From the NCBI RefSeq assembly GCF_011305415.1, contig NZ_JAANOQ010000006.1:124001-188000 (forward strand): 64,000 nucleotides of DNA, in the 5' to 3' direction. Made by a program: the position numbers and the translations under genes. Origin of the DNA: Flavobacterium bernardetii. GTDB lineage: Bacteria > Bacteroidota > Bacteroidia > Flavobacteriales > Flavobacteriaceae. The notes below the pieces were generated by a model that worked only from the letters and a program-made list of their open reading frames with translations, was not told the origin of the DNA and did no database searches. This document shows, piece by piece, positions 16,448 to 26,200 of the stretch. Numbering within the stretch: position 1 is the stretch's first letter; each line of letters starts with the position of its first letter.

Positions 16448-16654
16448 CTAACCTGCTCCATTACCTACTGTATTTCCTCCAGGTGGCTCAGGATAAATTG
16501 TTAGAGGTGGCATAGGTGGTATTGGTGATGCTGGTGTTGGTATTGTATATTTTATTGGTGGGTCACCAACCAAACCTCCTTTAATTGTTAAAATTTCTTC
16601 TTTACTTAATTCATTTTGAATGAATCCTGATAAATTTAATTTTCGTGTTTTCAT
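16448..16654 (-). CDS. Intact double-glycine leader peptide precursor 3 with proline-rich core
   Basis: 68 residues. The leader (1-27) ends LSKEEILTIKGG, with the regular hydrophobic spacing recognised by C39 peptidases, so cleavage is expected after Gly27. The 41-residue core has 12 prolines (PIPPMPPL, PEPPGG), no cysteine and a Gly/Asn-rich tail NTVGNGAG. It is the only undamaged precursor in the window and lies opposite to the transporter operon, between HlyD and the HlyD remnant. A perfect -7 box (TATATTTG) sits about 26 bases upstream. No modification enzyme is adjacent. Could be an unmodified secreted peptide; bacteriocin activity is possible but unproven. Confidence 0.8.
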   Translation of the reverse strand: MKTRKLNLSGFIQNELSKEEILTIKGGLVGDPPIKYTIPTPASPIPPMPPLTIYPEPPGGNTVGNGAG

Positions 16655-16679
16655 AAAATAGTATTTTTAGGTTAATACT

Positions 16680-16687
16680 CAAATATA
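16680..16687 (-). promoter_or_regulatory. -7 box of precursor 3
   Basis: TATATTTG on the minus strand matches TAnnTTTG exactly and ends 26 bases before the ATG. No clear TTTG is found 19 bases upstream. It supports the small ORF being expressed. Confidence 0.5.
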
Positions 16688-16746
16688 AGTTTTTTATTAC
16701 ATATTCTAAAGTTATTAGCCATATAATTTATTACTATTTTTTCTAT

Positions 16747-16947
16747 CTCAAACGAATCTCACTAACGCCAGACAAAGACGGGAATTTACTTATAGATATT
16801 GCTTTGCCAAAAGGTTTGGAAACTTCGTATAAAAAGAAAATCCTATTTCAGCAAGAAATACGTAGTTCTGCAGCTATTATCACAGAAGATTTACGTTTAA
16901 TTGAAAGAATTTTTTGTCAGTTTAGAAGTATGTATCAAGTGGAGTAA
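16747..16947 (+). pseudogene. Remnant: duplicated 3' end of an HlyD gene
   Basis: These 201 bases match 16002-16202, the last 66 codons and stop of the HlyD gene, with scattered third-position changes (for example LLIDIALPKGLETSYKK against LLMDIALPNGLETLYKK). Similarity ends at the stop codon. The intact peptide gene lies between the two copies. The flanks 16655-16746 and 16948-17061 show no further gene. Confidence 0.85.
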
Positions 16948-17061
16948 TTTTAAAATTATATTTTCATCTATTCTTTAGAAGTTAAGAAGTCGTTAAAAAA
17001 ATAGTTATTAAAATACTTATATATATTTTAGCAAAATCATAAGAAAAATCAAACAAATAAA

Positions 17062-18084
17062 ATGAAAAAAAATTCTGTTATCCTATTTTTATTATTGAGT
17101 TTAAATCTGTTTTCACAAGACATCATGTTTTATGAAAAAGAGATTTCAAATAAAGACAATTATGAATTTTATGATTATTCTGTTTTACAAAAAAAAGACA
17201 ACATAAAACTTACTGGAACGCTAATCACACCAAAAGCAAACTACGACAAAATTGTATTTATTGTTCCAGGTTCAGGTAAAGACACTAGAAATTCACATTT
17301 TATCTTAACTGAATTATTATTAAAAAATAATATCGCAGTCTTTAGATATGATGAAAGAGGTGTGGGAAAATCAGAAGGTGTTTTTAACAACAACTCCTAC
17401 ACGATAAATGAAATGACAGAAGATTTCCAATCTATTTTTAATGAATTAAAAACAACAGAGAAATTTATAAATAAAAAAATTGGACTTATTGGTCATAGTT
17501 ATGGAGGATTAATCACAATAGGCGCTGTAGAAAAAGGGTTGAAATGTGATTTTTTAATCCAATGGGCTACTCCAGTAGAAAGAGCAACAGAATCATTAAA
17601 ATATCAAATTAAAACAGGACTCAACAAACAAGAAAAAAACCTTCAATATAGTGATAATGAAACTAAATTCAAGGTCATGGATAGTATTTCAAAAATTATA
17701 GATAGAAATGCTACTTTAGATGAAATGTCTTTAAAAAAAGTGATTTATAGTACTATGAAAAAATATGGCTATAAAAAAAATGATTTTGGATGGTACATTA
17801 CTTTTTCGTCTTACTTAGAATTATTAAAAAAGAATTTTATTCCTGTTTACGAAAACATTGCAATTCCAACAATTTATTTAATTGGGGACAATGACATATT
17901 TGTGGATCCAGTTGCAAACACTTCTATTCTAAAAAAAATAAATAATAAAAATATTGATATTAAAGTTTTTGAATCATTAAATCATTATTTAACAAGTTCT
18001 AAAAACCTAGAGCTTAATACATCTCTATATGAAATCGATGAAGTTGCAAAAACGTATGTATTAGATTGGATAAAATCTAAATAA
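17062..18084 (+). CDS. Secreted alpha/beta hydrolase
   Basis: 340 residues with signal peptide (1-19, ending LFSQ). The alpha/beta hydrolase fold shows IVPGSGKDTR (about 67-76) for the oxyanion region, nucleophile Ser146 in GHSYGG, Asp in YLIGDNDIFVDP and His in ESLNHYL, giving a complete triad. The closest general type is the serine aminopeptidase/lipase-like group. The gene has no operon partner and sits between the HlyD remnant and the trmN6 remnant, so it belongs to the accessory block. Substrate unknown; esterase or peptidase. Confidence 0.82.
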   Translation: MKKNSVILFLLLSLNLFSQDIMFYEKEISNKDNYEFYDYSVLQKKDNIKLTGTLITPKANYDKIVFIVPGSGKDTRNSHFILTELLLKNNIAVFRYDERGVGKSEGVFNNNSYTINEMTEDFQSIFNELKTTEKFINKKIGLIGHSYGGLITIGAVEKGLKCDFLIQWATPVERATESLKYQIKTGLNKQEKNLQYSDNETKFKVMDSISKIIDRNATLDEMSLKKVIYSTMKKYGYKKNDFGWYITFSSYLELLKKNFIPVYENIAIPTIYLIGDNDIFVDPVANTSILKKINNKNIDIKVFESLNHYLTSSKNLELNTSLYEIDEVAKTYVLDWIKSK

Positions 18085-18086
18085 AA

Positions 18087-18184
18087 CTACATCTTCAAAT
18101 AAAACTCTTTAGTCAATTCTATATATTCTGGAGTATATTGATGACGTGCGGTTTCAATGACTAATTCATCCATAATTGGCGTTT
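18087..18184 (-). pseudogene. Remnant: duplicated 3' end of trmN6
   Basis: The 98 bases match 19411-19508, the end of the minus-strand trmN6, with about eight substitutions by eye. The encoded tail (ELVIETARHQYTPEY, LTKEFYLKM) differs from the real one at three of 31 residues. Upstream of it the frame runs into unrelated sequence. The gene at 18298-19317 lies between the two copies. Confidence 0.9.
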
Positions 18185-18297
18185 TATACAAATTACTCGA
18201 CACTCCATACAACAAAGCTATTCTTATAACGTTTATAAAAAATAAACAATGCGTAATAAAATGGTTAGAAATTAAATAAAACAATAGATAACGTTAA

Positions 18298-19317
18298 ATG
18301 ATAAAAATAATTCTCTTTTTGCTTTTCTCTTTATTAACTTATTCGCAGAATAATAAAGAAACCGACTATACAAACTATCACAAAAACATAAACCGAGCAG
18401 AAATATTTTTCTTTAAAGAACAAAATATTGATAGCTCACTTTTTTATTATGAAAAGGTATTTAAAGATTATGATTTCATTTTTTTAAAAGATTTAATTGT
18501 ATGCGCTCAAATTGCAAAACACAGCAACAAACCATTTATAAAATATATTGAAAAAGGATTTGAATTTGGACTCAAAATAGAACATTTAAAAAATTATCCA
18601 ATTTTTGGAGATATCGCTAAGCTAGAAAAAGAAAATAAGTTAAAAGAAAAATATAATAAAACGAGAAAATTATACCTAAAAAAAATAGATTTCGATTATT
18701 TAGATTTTGTATATGATATTGCTATTAACGATCAATGCAATAAACACACAAAAGAGTATAAATCGTTTAAACAAAAAAGCATGTATTCTTTAAAAAAACG
18801 AATAATTACTAAAGGTTTTCCTGGGGAAAGATTGCTCGGGATTTTAGATTCCACTATTTTTTCGGAAGCAAAAATCAAAAATAAGGATATTAAATACCGA
18901 ATAACACAACAACCTAAAGCTAAAACTTTTGACAAAGAACCAGAAGGCGGTTTGGTACAAACAATTATTTTTCCTTATTTTATGCATTTTGATTATTGTT
19001 TTTTTAAAGAATTTGATAACAAACAGTTAATTAACGAAATAAAAAAAGGAAACATACACCCGAGAGACATTGCTTTTTATAACGATGTTGCATTTACAAC
19101 ATTGTTTGGCGCAAATGTTTGTTCCTGTAAAGAACACGAAACAAATGGTTTCTATTTTTCTACTTTTGGGTTTGATGAGCATCTTTTTAATAGCAAAGTG
19201 GCTAATAAACTTAGAGAAAGTATGTTTATGGTGCCTTATGAAATAGATGTATTAAAATTAGAACATGAAAAAAAATATAGTTTCAAACTCTTTCATGGAA
19301 AATTTGGATTTAGGTGA
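18298..19317 (+). CDS. Secreted TPR-like protein, paralogue of the 8801-9688 protein
   Basis: 339 residues with a signal peptide (1-16, ending TYSQ). Helical repeats occupy about 25-120; then come a KYRITQQ stretch and NEIKKGNIHPRDIAFYND, the counterpart of EIDKGNLPHSFFAIYED in the other member. This copy also has a C-terminal part with a CSCKEHE Cys pair. The gene is the sole content of the interval bounded by the two trmN6 3' ends. No known domain is recognised with certainty. It faces trmN6 tail to tail. Confidence 0.68.
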   Translation: MIKIILFLLFSLLTYSQNNKETDYTNYHKNINRAEIFFFKEQNIDSSLFYYEKVFKDYDFIFLKDLIVCAQIAKHSNKPFIKYIEKGFEFGLKIEHLKNYPIFGDIAKLEKENKLKEKYNKTRKLYLKKIDFDYLDFVYDIAINDQCNKHTKEYKSFKQKSMYSLKKRIITKGFPGERLLGILDSTIFSEAKIKNKDIKYRITQQPKAKTFDKEPEGGLVQTIIFPYFMHFDYCFFKEFDNKQLINEIKKGNIHPRDIAFYNDVAFTTLFGANVCSCKEHETNGFYFSTFGFDEHLFNSKVANKLRESMFMVPYEIDVLKLEHEKKYSFKLFHGKFGFR

Positions 19318-19410
19318 TAGTAGTTATACAATCAACTTCTAATGACTAAATAACTGTTAATGAGATTTTTTATTGAAAAAGATGCATATAAACAACTGAA
19401 AAAGCCTAAA

Positions 19411-20151
19411 CTACATCTTCAAATAAAACTCTTTTGTCAGTTCTGTATATTCTGGAGTGTATTGATGACGAGCGGTTTCAATTACTAATTCACCAATAAT
19501 TGGCGTTTGTTCGACACGAGTGAATGCCAATAAACTTCTTTTAATTTCAGAAGTAGGTGTGCCTTTAACTCTGGTGATTTTTAAAGGATACAATAAAGAT
19601 TGTTTCGCTAAAGCGATAAAATTTTCTTCTGCGGAATAGGGAATAATAACTGATAAAATTCCATTTTCAGACAATAACAAATAAGCCGCTTCGATTAATT
19701 CATCAAAAGGAAGTGCATCTGCAAATCGAGCTAAATCGCGAGCTTCTTCTGGTGTTTTGTAATCTTCAGTAAAAAAGGGTGGATTGGAAACAATAACATC
19801 ATATTGTTCTAGCATTTCAAACTCGTGTGTTTCTTCGTCAATTTCTTGTAATTCTTCCACAAATTCATCTAAACCGGCATGATAACAAAATAATCGGTCG
19901 CCCCAAGATGAATTTTCAAAATTATCTACACATTCTTCGTATGCATTTTCTTCAATTTCAATCGCATCAATTTGCTCCGCATAGCTTCTTTGAGCCAACA
20001 TAAGCGAAATTAAGCCTGTTCCAGCACCAATATCAAGTATGTTGTAAGGATTATTGATTAAAGGTGTCCAAGCGCCTAATAAAACGCCATCTGTTCCCAC
20101 TTTCATGGCAGATTTTTCTTGTTCAATTGAAAATTGTTTGAATTTGAACAT
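19411..20151 (-). CDS. trmN6: tRNA1(Val) (adenine-37 N6)-methyltransferase
   Basis: 246-residue SAM-dependent methyltransferase of the YfiC/TrmN6 type that modifies A37 of tRNA-Val. The SAM-binding DIGAGTGLISLML (about 42-54) and the catalytic NPPF in YDVIVSNPPFF (about 115-125) are present, as is the N-terminal FKFKQFSIEQEKSAMKVGTDG signature of the subfamily. It follows rimM by 48 bases and probably belongs to the rpsP-rimM transcript. Its 3' end has been duplicated at 18087-18184. Confidence 0.9.
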   Translation of the reverse strand: MFKFKQFSIEQEKSAMKVGTDGVLLGAWTPLINNPYNILDIGAGTGLISLMLAQRSYAEQIDAIEIEENAYEECVDNFENSSWGDRLFCYHAGLDEFVEELQEIDEETHEFEMLEQYDVIVSNPPFFTEDYKTPEEARDLARFADALPFDELIEAAYLLLSENGILSVIIPYSAEENFIALAKQSLLYPLKITRVKGTPTSEIKRSLLAFTRVEQTPIIGELVIETARHQYTPEYTELTKEFYLKM

Positions 20152-20199
20152 AAAATGAATGTTGAATGTTGAATAACGAATTTTGAATGTTGAAGTTGA

Positions 20200-20727
20200 C
20201 TACTCCAAATACAAATCCACTAAACCAATTGGTGTATCTAAAACCAATTCTTTGTCTTTTCTATTGACTTCAATAATAAAAGAATCAATCATTGGGACTA
20301 AAACTTGTTTTTGACCTTTGAAAATTTCAAAAATAGGTTGTGCCGCATTATCCAAAATAGCATGAACCGTTCCGATATCGCCTAAACGTTGATCGACAAC
20401 TTTAAATCCAATAATTTCGTGAAAATAGAATTTGTTACCTTCAAGTTTCGGTAACATAGTTAGAGGTAAATACACTTCTAAATTTTTCATGTTGTCGGCT
20501 TCTAGTTCCGTATCAACATCTTCAAATTTAACTCTAAGAAATTTATCTCTATGAATGGCAGATTTTTCAATAAAAAATGGAACCAGATTTTTATTGTATT
20601 CAATAAAAACTGATTCCAAATTTTGATAAAGTTCAGGTTCGTCCGTATCTAAAAAGATAAGAACTTCTCCTTTGAAACTAAATTTTTTAGCGATTTTGCC
20701 TAAATAGAAACATTCGTCTTTACGCAT
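20200..20727 (-). CDS. rimM: Ribosome maturation factor RimM
   Basis: 175 residues. The N-terminal RimM domain starts ECFYLGKIAKKFSFKGEV and the PRC-barrel follows (EGNKFYFHEIIGFKVVD... LGDIGTVHAILDNAAQPIFEI). RimM assists 30S maturation and binds S19. It lies 12 bases after rpsP, the normal bacterial order. Confidence 0.95.
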   Translation of the reverse strand: MRKDECFYLGKIAKKFSFKGEVLIFLDTDEPELYQNLESVFIEYNKNLVPFFIEKSAIHRDKFLRVKFEDVDTELEADNMKNLEVYLPLTMLPKLEGNKFYFHEIIGFKVVDQRLGDIGTVHAILDNAAQPIFEIFKGQKQVLVPMIDSFIIEVNRKDKELVLDTPIGLVDLYLE

Positions 20728-20739
20728 AATCGCAGTATA

Positions 20740-21297
20740 TTAAGCTTCTGTTTCTTCGTTAGTTCCTTCAGCAGCAGGCGCTTCTGTAGCTTCTTCAGCA
20801 GCAACTTCTTCAGTAGCAGTTTCTTCAACTACTTCTTCTACTTTTGCAGCTTCAGCTTGTGCAGCCATACGTTTTTCGTTAGCTACTTTTTCCGCTTTTA
20901 AAGCATTAGCTCTTGCATCAGCATCCGCTTTGCTTAAACCGTCTTTTTTAGCGTCAACTTTTCCAGCTTTTGCTTCTAACCATGTAGCTAATTTAGCATC
21001 TGCTTGTTCTTGAGTTAAAGCACCTTTTCTGATACCACCATCTAAATGGTGTTTTAATAAAGCACCTTTATAAGATAAAATTGCTTTAGCAGTGTCAGTT
21101 GGTTGTGCACCATTGTGTAACCATTGAACAGCACTATCAATATTTAAATCAATAGTTGCAGGGTTAGTGTTTGGATTGTAAGTTCCGATTTTTTCTAGGA
21201 ATTTACCATCTCTTTTTGAGCGTGCATCAGCAGCTACGATCCAGAAAAAAGGTTTCCCTTTTTTACCATGTCTTTGTAATCTAATTTTTACTGGCAT
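20740..21297 (-). CDS. rpsP: 30S ribosomal protein S16 with long acidic/alanine-rich tail
   Basis: 185 residues. Residues 1-80 are a standard S16 (PVKIRLQRHGKKGKPFFWIVAADARS... GKFLEKIGTYNP). Another 100 residues follow, first a helical linker with KADADARANALKAEK, then a tail of mostly Ala, Glu and Val. Most S16 proteins are 80-90 residues; extended forms are known in Bacteroidota. First gene of the rpsP-rimM-trmN6 group, with its own promoter. Confidence 0.95.
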   Translation of the reverse strand: MPVKIRLQRHGKKGKPFFWIVAADARSKRDGKFLEKIGTYNPNTNPATIDLNIDSAVQWLHNGAQPTDTAKAILSYKGALLKHHLDGGIRKGALTQEQADAKLATWLEAKAGKVDAKKDGLSKADADARANALKAEKVANEKRMAAQAEAAKVEEVVEETATEEVAAEEATEAPAAEGTNEETEA

Positions 21298-21346
21298 AAT
21301 CTTGTGGATTAAATTTGAGGTACTCGACCTCGGTTAATTAAGGGTG

Positions 21347-21375
21347 CAAAGATAATAATAATTATCAATTTCCAA
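21347..21375 (-). promoter_or_regulatory. rpsP promoter
   Basis: TATCTTTG (21347-21354, minus strand) matches the -7 consensus; TTG at 21373-21375 lies 18 bases further upstream. The transcript would start about 45 bases before the ATG. Confidence 0.55.
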
Positions 21376-21448
21376 TGTTCAATGTTCAATTATTTTTAAA
21401 TCAGCTATTTAATGGTGCTTTTTAATTTTTTACTTGATTTTTTTCGCA

Positions 21449-21584
21449 ACACAGATTAGAGAAATTTTAAAGATCTGAAAAATTTCGCTAATCATGCTTG
21501 TTAAATTTGATTTTAGATATTGATTTTTCCAACAAAAAATTAAAAAAATTATACTAATTTCTAAAATTTCTCCAATCTGTGTTG
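21449..21584. repeat. Long inverted repeat in the rpsP-dipeptidase intergenic region
   Basis: Arms 21449-21471 and 21562-21584 (starting CAACACAGATTAGAGAAAT) are inverted copies with one mismatch in 23, enclosing 90 AT-rich bases. The 412-base gap 21298-21709 also has a doubled AATGTTCAATGTTCAATT near 21371 and a pyrimidine-rich tract of repeated CTTTTATCTTTT at 21600-21668. No gene is seen. Confidence 0.7.
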
Positions 21585-21709
21585 TTTACATTCCAATTCC
21601 CTCCTTTCCCTTCTCCCTTTTATCTTTTATCTTTTGCTTTTTCCCTTTTGCCTTTTATCTTTTCCCTTTAAAATTCATTTCGTATATTTGAACTTTATAA
21701 AAAACAACC

Positions 21710-23104
21710 ATGGAAAATATAAAACAATACGTTCAAGAAAATAAAGAACGTTTCATTAAAGAATTAATTGAACTACTGAAAATGCCTTCTGTAAGTGCAG
21801 ACAGCGCTTATGCTCAAGATGTAATTAATACGGCTGAAGCGGTAAAAACAAGCTTAGAGAAAGCAGGTTGCGATGTGGTAGAAATGTGTGAAACACCTGG
21901 TTATCCAATTGTTTACGGGCATAAAATGATTGACCCAAGTTTACCAACTGTTTTGGTGTATGGACATTATGATGTGCAACCAGCAGATCCAATTGAATTA
22001 TGGGATTCACCTCCGTTTGAACCTGTAATTAAAACTACAGAAATTCATCCAGAAGGTGCTATTTTCGCTCGTGGTGCTTGTGACGACAAAGGTCAAATGT
22101 ACATGCATGTAAAAGCTTTCGAATACATGATTGCGAACAACAATTTACCTTGTAACGTGAAATTCATGATTGAAGGCGAAGAAGAAGTAGGTTCAAAAAG
22201 TTTAGGTTGGTTCGTAGAACGCAATCAAGAAAAATTATCTTGTGATGTGATTTTAATTTCTGATACGGGAATGATTTCTAACACACAACCATCAATTACT
22301 ACTGGTTTACGTGGTTTAAGCTATGTTGAAGTAGAAGTTACTGGTCCGAATAGAGATTTACACTCTGGATTATATGGTGGTGCTGTGGCGAATCCAATTA
22401 ACGTTTTAACAAAAATGATTGCTTCATTACATGATGAAAACAATCACATTACGATTCCAGGTTTTTATGATGGTGTAGAAGAATTATCATTAGAAGAAAG
22501 AGCCGAAATGGCAAAAAGACCGTATTCTGAAGACGATTACAAAAAAGCCTTAAACATTGCAGATACTTACGGTGAAGCGGGTTATACTACAAATGAAAGA
22601 AACTCTATCCGTCCAACTTTAGATGTAAACGGAATTTGGGGTGGTTATACTGGTGAAGGCGCAAAAACAGTTATTGCAAGTAAAGCTTTTGCTAAAATTT
22701 CTATGCGTTTAGTTCCGAATCAAGAATGGGAAAATATTACAGAATTGTTTAAAAAACACTTTGAATCAATTGCGCCAAGTGCTGTAACTGTGAAAGTAAC
22801 ACCTCATCATGGTGGTCAAGGTTATGTAACTCCAATTGACAGCATCGGATATCAAGCGGCTTCAAAAGCGTATTCAGAGGCTTTTGGAAAAACACCTATT
22901 CCAGTTCGTTCTGGAGGAAGTATTCCAATTGTAGCGTTGTTTGAGAAAGAATTAAAAAGCAAAACAATTATGATGGGATTTGGTTTAGATAGCGATGCGA
23001 TTCACTCACCAAACGAACATTATGGAATTTTTAATTATATGAAAGGAATTGAAACGATTCCGTTATTCTATAAATACTTTACAGAATTACATAAAAATCA
23101 ATAA
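21710..23104 (+). CDS. M20-family dipeptidase
   Basis: 464-residue metallopeptidase. Metal ligands and catalytic residues are visible: YGHYDVQPAD (His at about 86), RGACDDKGQ, the double Glu in EGEEEVGSK and a C-terminal His in SDAIHSPNEH. The dimerisation domain with LHSGLYGG follows the second motif. It cuts dipeptides with broad specificity in the cytoplasm. Monocistronic, ended by a strong hairpin. Confidence 0.9.
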   Translation: MENIKQYVQENKERFIKELIELLKMPSVSADSAYAQDVINTAEAVKTSLEKAGCDVVEMCETPGYPIVYGHKMIDPSLPTVLVYGHYDVQPADPIELWDSPPFEPVIKTTEIHPEGAIFARGACDDKGQMYMHVKAFEYMIANNNLPCNVKFMIEGEEEVGSKSLGWFVERNQEKLSCDVILISDTGMISNTQPSITTGLRGLSYVEVEVTGPNRDLHSGLYGGAVANPINVLTKMIASLHDENNHITIPGFYDGVEELSLEERAEMAKRPYSEDDYKKALNIADTYGEAGYTTNERNSIRPTLDVNGIWGGYTGEGAKTVIASKAFAKISMRLVPNQEWENITELFKKHFESIAPSAVTVKVTPHHGGQGYVTPIDSIGYQAASKAYSEAFGKTPIPVRSGGSIPIVALFEKELKSKTIMMGFGLDSDAIHSPNEHYGIFNYMKGIETIPLFYKYFTELHKNQ

Positions 23105-23121
23105 AGCATAAAAGTTGATTT

Positions 23122-23188
23122 GTCAATCTGAACTTGGTTCAGATTCTATAATAAAAAAAGCCTGTAATTTAGAATTACAGGCTTTTTT
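23122..23188 (+). terminator. Half REP-like repeat followed by convergent terminator
   Basis: 23122-23147 is a half-copy of the GTCA-x-TCTGAACTTG repeat at 6285. The terminator arms AAAAAAGCCTGTAATT and AATTACAGGCTTTTTT (23153-23188) form a 16-bp stem with A and T tails, so it can end both the dipeptidase gene and the minus-strand T9SS gene. Confidence 0.85.
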
Positions 23189-23209
23189 ACTTATTCTATA
23201 TATTGAAGA

Positions 23210-26200
23210 TTACATCATAATTTTCTTTGTTACAACTTCACCATTTTCTAATTGAATTTTCACAATTAAAGCTTGTTTTGTAGCTGTGATTTGATTCGTA
23301 TTAAATTGTTTGTTATGGATTCCGTTTTTAGTGAATATTACTTTTCCTAAAACATCATACACCTCAACATTTGCAATGGCATATTGATACGATTGAATTG
23401 TTAGCTCGTTATTTCTCACTAATACATTAACTGCATTTACAGAAGTTACTTCTACTTCTTTTGTTTGTTTTTTGTAGATTAATTCGAATCTGTCATTGAA
23501 AGTTCCTGCTTGAGAAATAAAGTAGTAAGAACCTTCTTTTAAGTTATGAATCGCACCAGTATAACTATCTTTAACAAACACATCTTGATTCACAAATAAT
23601 CCATCTACTTGTTCAATATTAATTTCGAAATTACTTGCTTCAGTAACCTTTAACCCTAGTTTCACTACATCTTCATCAGAGAAAGGCAATCCTTTTCCTT
23701 GAATTACATATTCTTTATTGTCAATTAAATTATACAACATCGTTTTAGAGGTGTCTAGCATTTTACCATCTACTTTATTATCAATACCATCTGTTGCATT
23801 AGTTGTATAACCTAATAATATTTGATTGTAGCTTTTCGTACCATCATTTAAATTTAACCAGATTCTGTGTTTTTCTGCTTCTTGATCTTTCTCAACCGCT
23901 AGAGGTGATCTAAAAAACTGAGTAGTTGTTGTTGCGTCTTCACGCAATTCATTTTCAAAAGTTACAGTATAAGGAGTCGCAGCTAGAACAAAGAAACCTT
24001 GTCCTACATTAATTTTATCATTCGGAATTGCTCCACCAGCTGCAGCTGCTACTCCTCCAATAGTTGTATAAGAAGCGTAATTATTTTGTGGATATGATCC
24101 TGCAACAGCAGCAACAGTATGCGTCCAATAATAAAGTGTATTTACTTTTGGATTCGTAATTAATAATCGGTAAGCACTTATCGGAGATGTATACGGATTT
24201 CCTAATAAATTATAACCAGTACCAACGGCAAAAGTTAAGGTTCCGTTATTTGGTACACCTGTAAATTGGCCATTATATGCCGCTGGAGTTAACGTCCAGT
24301 TATTATTTACACGAATCATATATCCTTTAGCTGTTGCAAATGCTGTTGAACCTGGCGCTACAGAAGTGTAAGCTGTAGCTGATGTTCCTGTATTAACTGT
24401 ATTATAGGTATAAAAACGATTCGCCAAAGTATTTGGTGAAAACGCTAATAAATTCTGATTAACAACAGGCGATGACCAAGCAGTATAATCGTTACGAACC
24501 ATGTTTGTAGAAGTACGCTTTACAATTATATTACCTGTATTAACAGCGTGCTTCGTATATTGAACTAAAGCCGCTCCGCTATTAATAGTTAATGAACCAG
24601 TTGCATTAACAGTAACGTTTTCACCCACTCTTAAAGAATGTCCTGAATTAAACACAACGTTAGCACCAGCATTAACCGTTACCGAACAAGCATCTAAAGT
24701 TGCAGTAGAATTATAATTCCCTGCAAAAACTACTGCATCTTTTGAGGTTGGAGTTCCAGCAGGAGACCAAGCTGTACCATTCCAAGTTTTTGTAGTAGTT
24801 CCACATTGCCAGAATTGCCCTGTCCACATTCCACGTCCAAAAGTTGCTGCTAAAATTGTTCTATCTGCTGCTCTATAATCGAATGACAACACTTTGCAGT
24901 CTTTCATTCCTGTATTAGCTCTTCTCCAATTTGGATTAGCCACGTTAAAGTCAACCGTATACCAAACTCCTAATTCTGTTCCAATAATTACCTCGTTGGT
25001 AGCATTTGGATTTTGTAAGATACACTTCACTGGAATATTTGGTAAATTCCCTTCTTTATTTGACCAGTTTGCCCCACCATCTGCAGAATAATAAACGCTT
25101 GTTATACCATAATTATGCATGGTAACAAATAAATCGTTTTCAGAATTTCCATATTTAATATCAGAAATTGCACCTGCGAAAGGAGTTGCGATTTGTGTAT
25201 AAGCAGTTGCTCCAGAAGCTGCATCCATTCTAATTAATCTACCATTAGATAATCCAACCATAACTCTATCGGCTGTATAAGGAGAAACTTCAAAATAAGT
25301 TGGAATAGCGTTTATTGCCGCATTAGATAAAGTTGTAGTTACTGTGGCTCCGTTAGCTGGATTTATAGCATATCTATAAATTCTATAAGTTGCCCCCGTA
25401 GTTCCATTTGCATATAAAACATTTAAATTACTATCTAAAGCACATTGATTAACAAAATCTCCATCACTTCCTCCATTATCATCAGCTATATAAGCAGTTG
25501 CCACACCCGCATAGGTTACGTATATATAAGTATTGTACACATAAGAACTCACCATATATTGTTGTTGTTTATCAATAAATTCCCAACATCCATCACCTCC
25601 ATAAACTTCTATACCAGCTCCAATTCCTGCTGGATTATTTATTAATTGCGATCCATTATCTTGCAAACCACCTAGCATTTTATTATTTGCAACAGATTGA
25701 TCTAACGAACCTTTATAAATTTGAGTTACATTGTAATCTTTATTTCTTTCTCCAATAGCAGTACCAGAATTGTTGCTATAATACACACCGCCATCGCAAC
25801 CAAATACTACTCGAGAAGTTTGAGTTGGACAGAAAGCCATTACATGATGATCAGAATGTACTCCATCTAAAGTACCCGCTGCTGCATTTCCGGCAGCTGT
25901 AGGATTAACTGTCCAATCCGTTAATTGTGTCCACATACCTGCTGCATTTGCTGTAAAAGCTGCATTTGTTTTAAAAATTTCAATACCTCCAACATATACT
26001 TCATTATCATCTGATGGGTTTAATCCAATCATTAAATCATAAAAAGCTTGTTGTCTACAAAAATCGTTTGCAGCTGGTGGTTGAGCTCCTATACTTACTG
26101 GCAAAGCTATTGTTGTTTCAACTGCCGCAAAATTATCTGTTGATCTTTTAATAACTGGTAGGTCAGTGGCGTAATCTTCACAAAGAGCAATTGCTCTTCC

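Noticed and set aside
18087..18284. Small minus-strand ORF of 65 residues
   Set aside because: Its C-terminal half is the duplicated trmN6 tail and its N-terminal half is random sequence, so it is listed as a remnant, not a gene.
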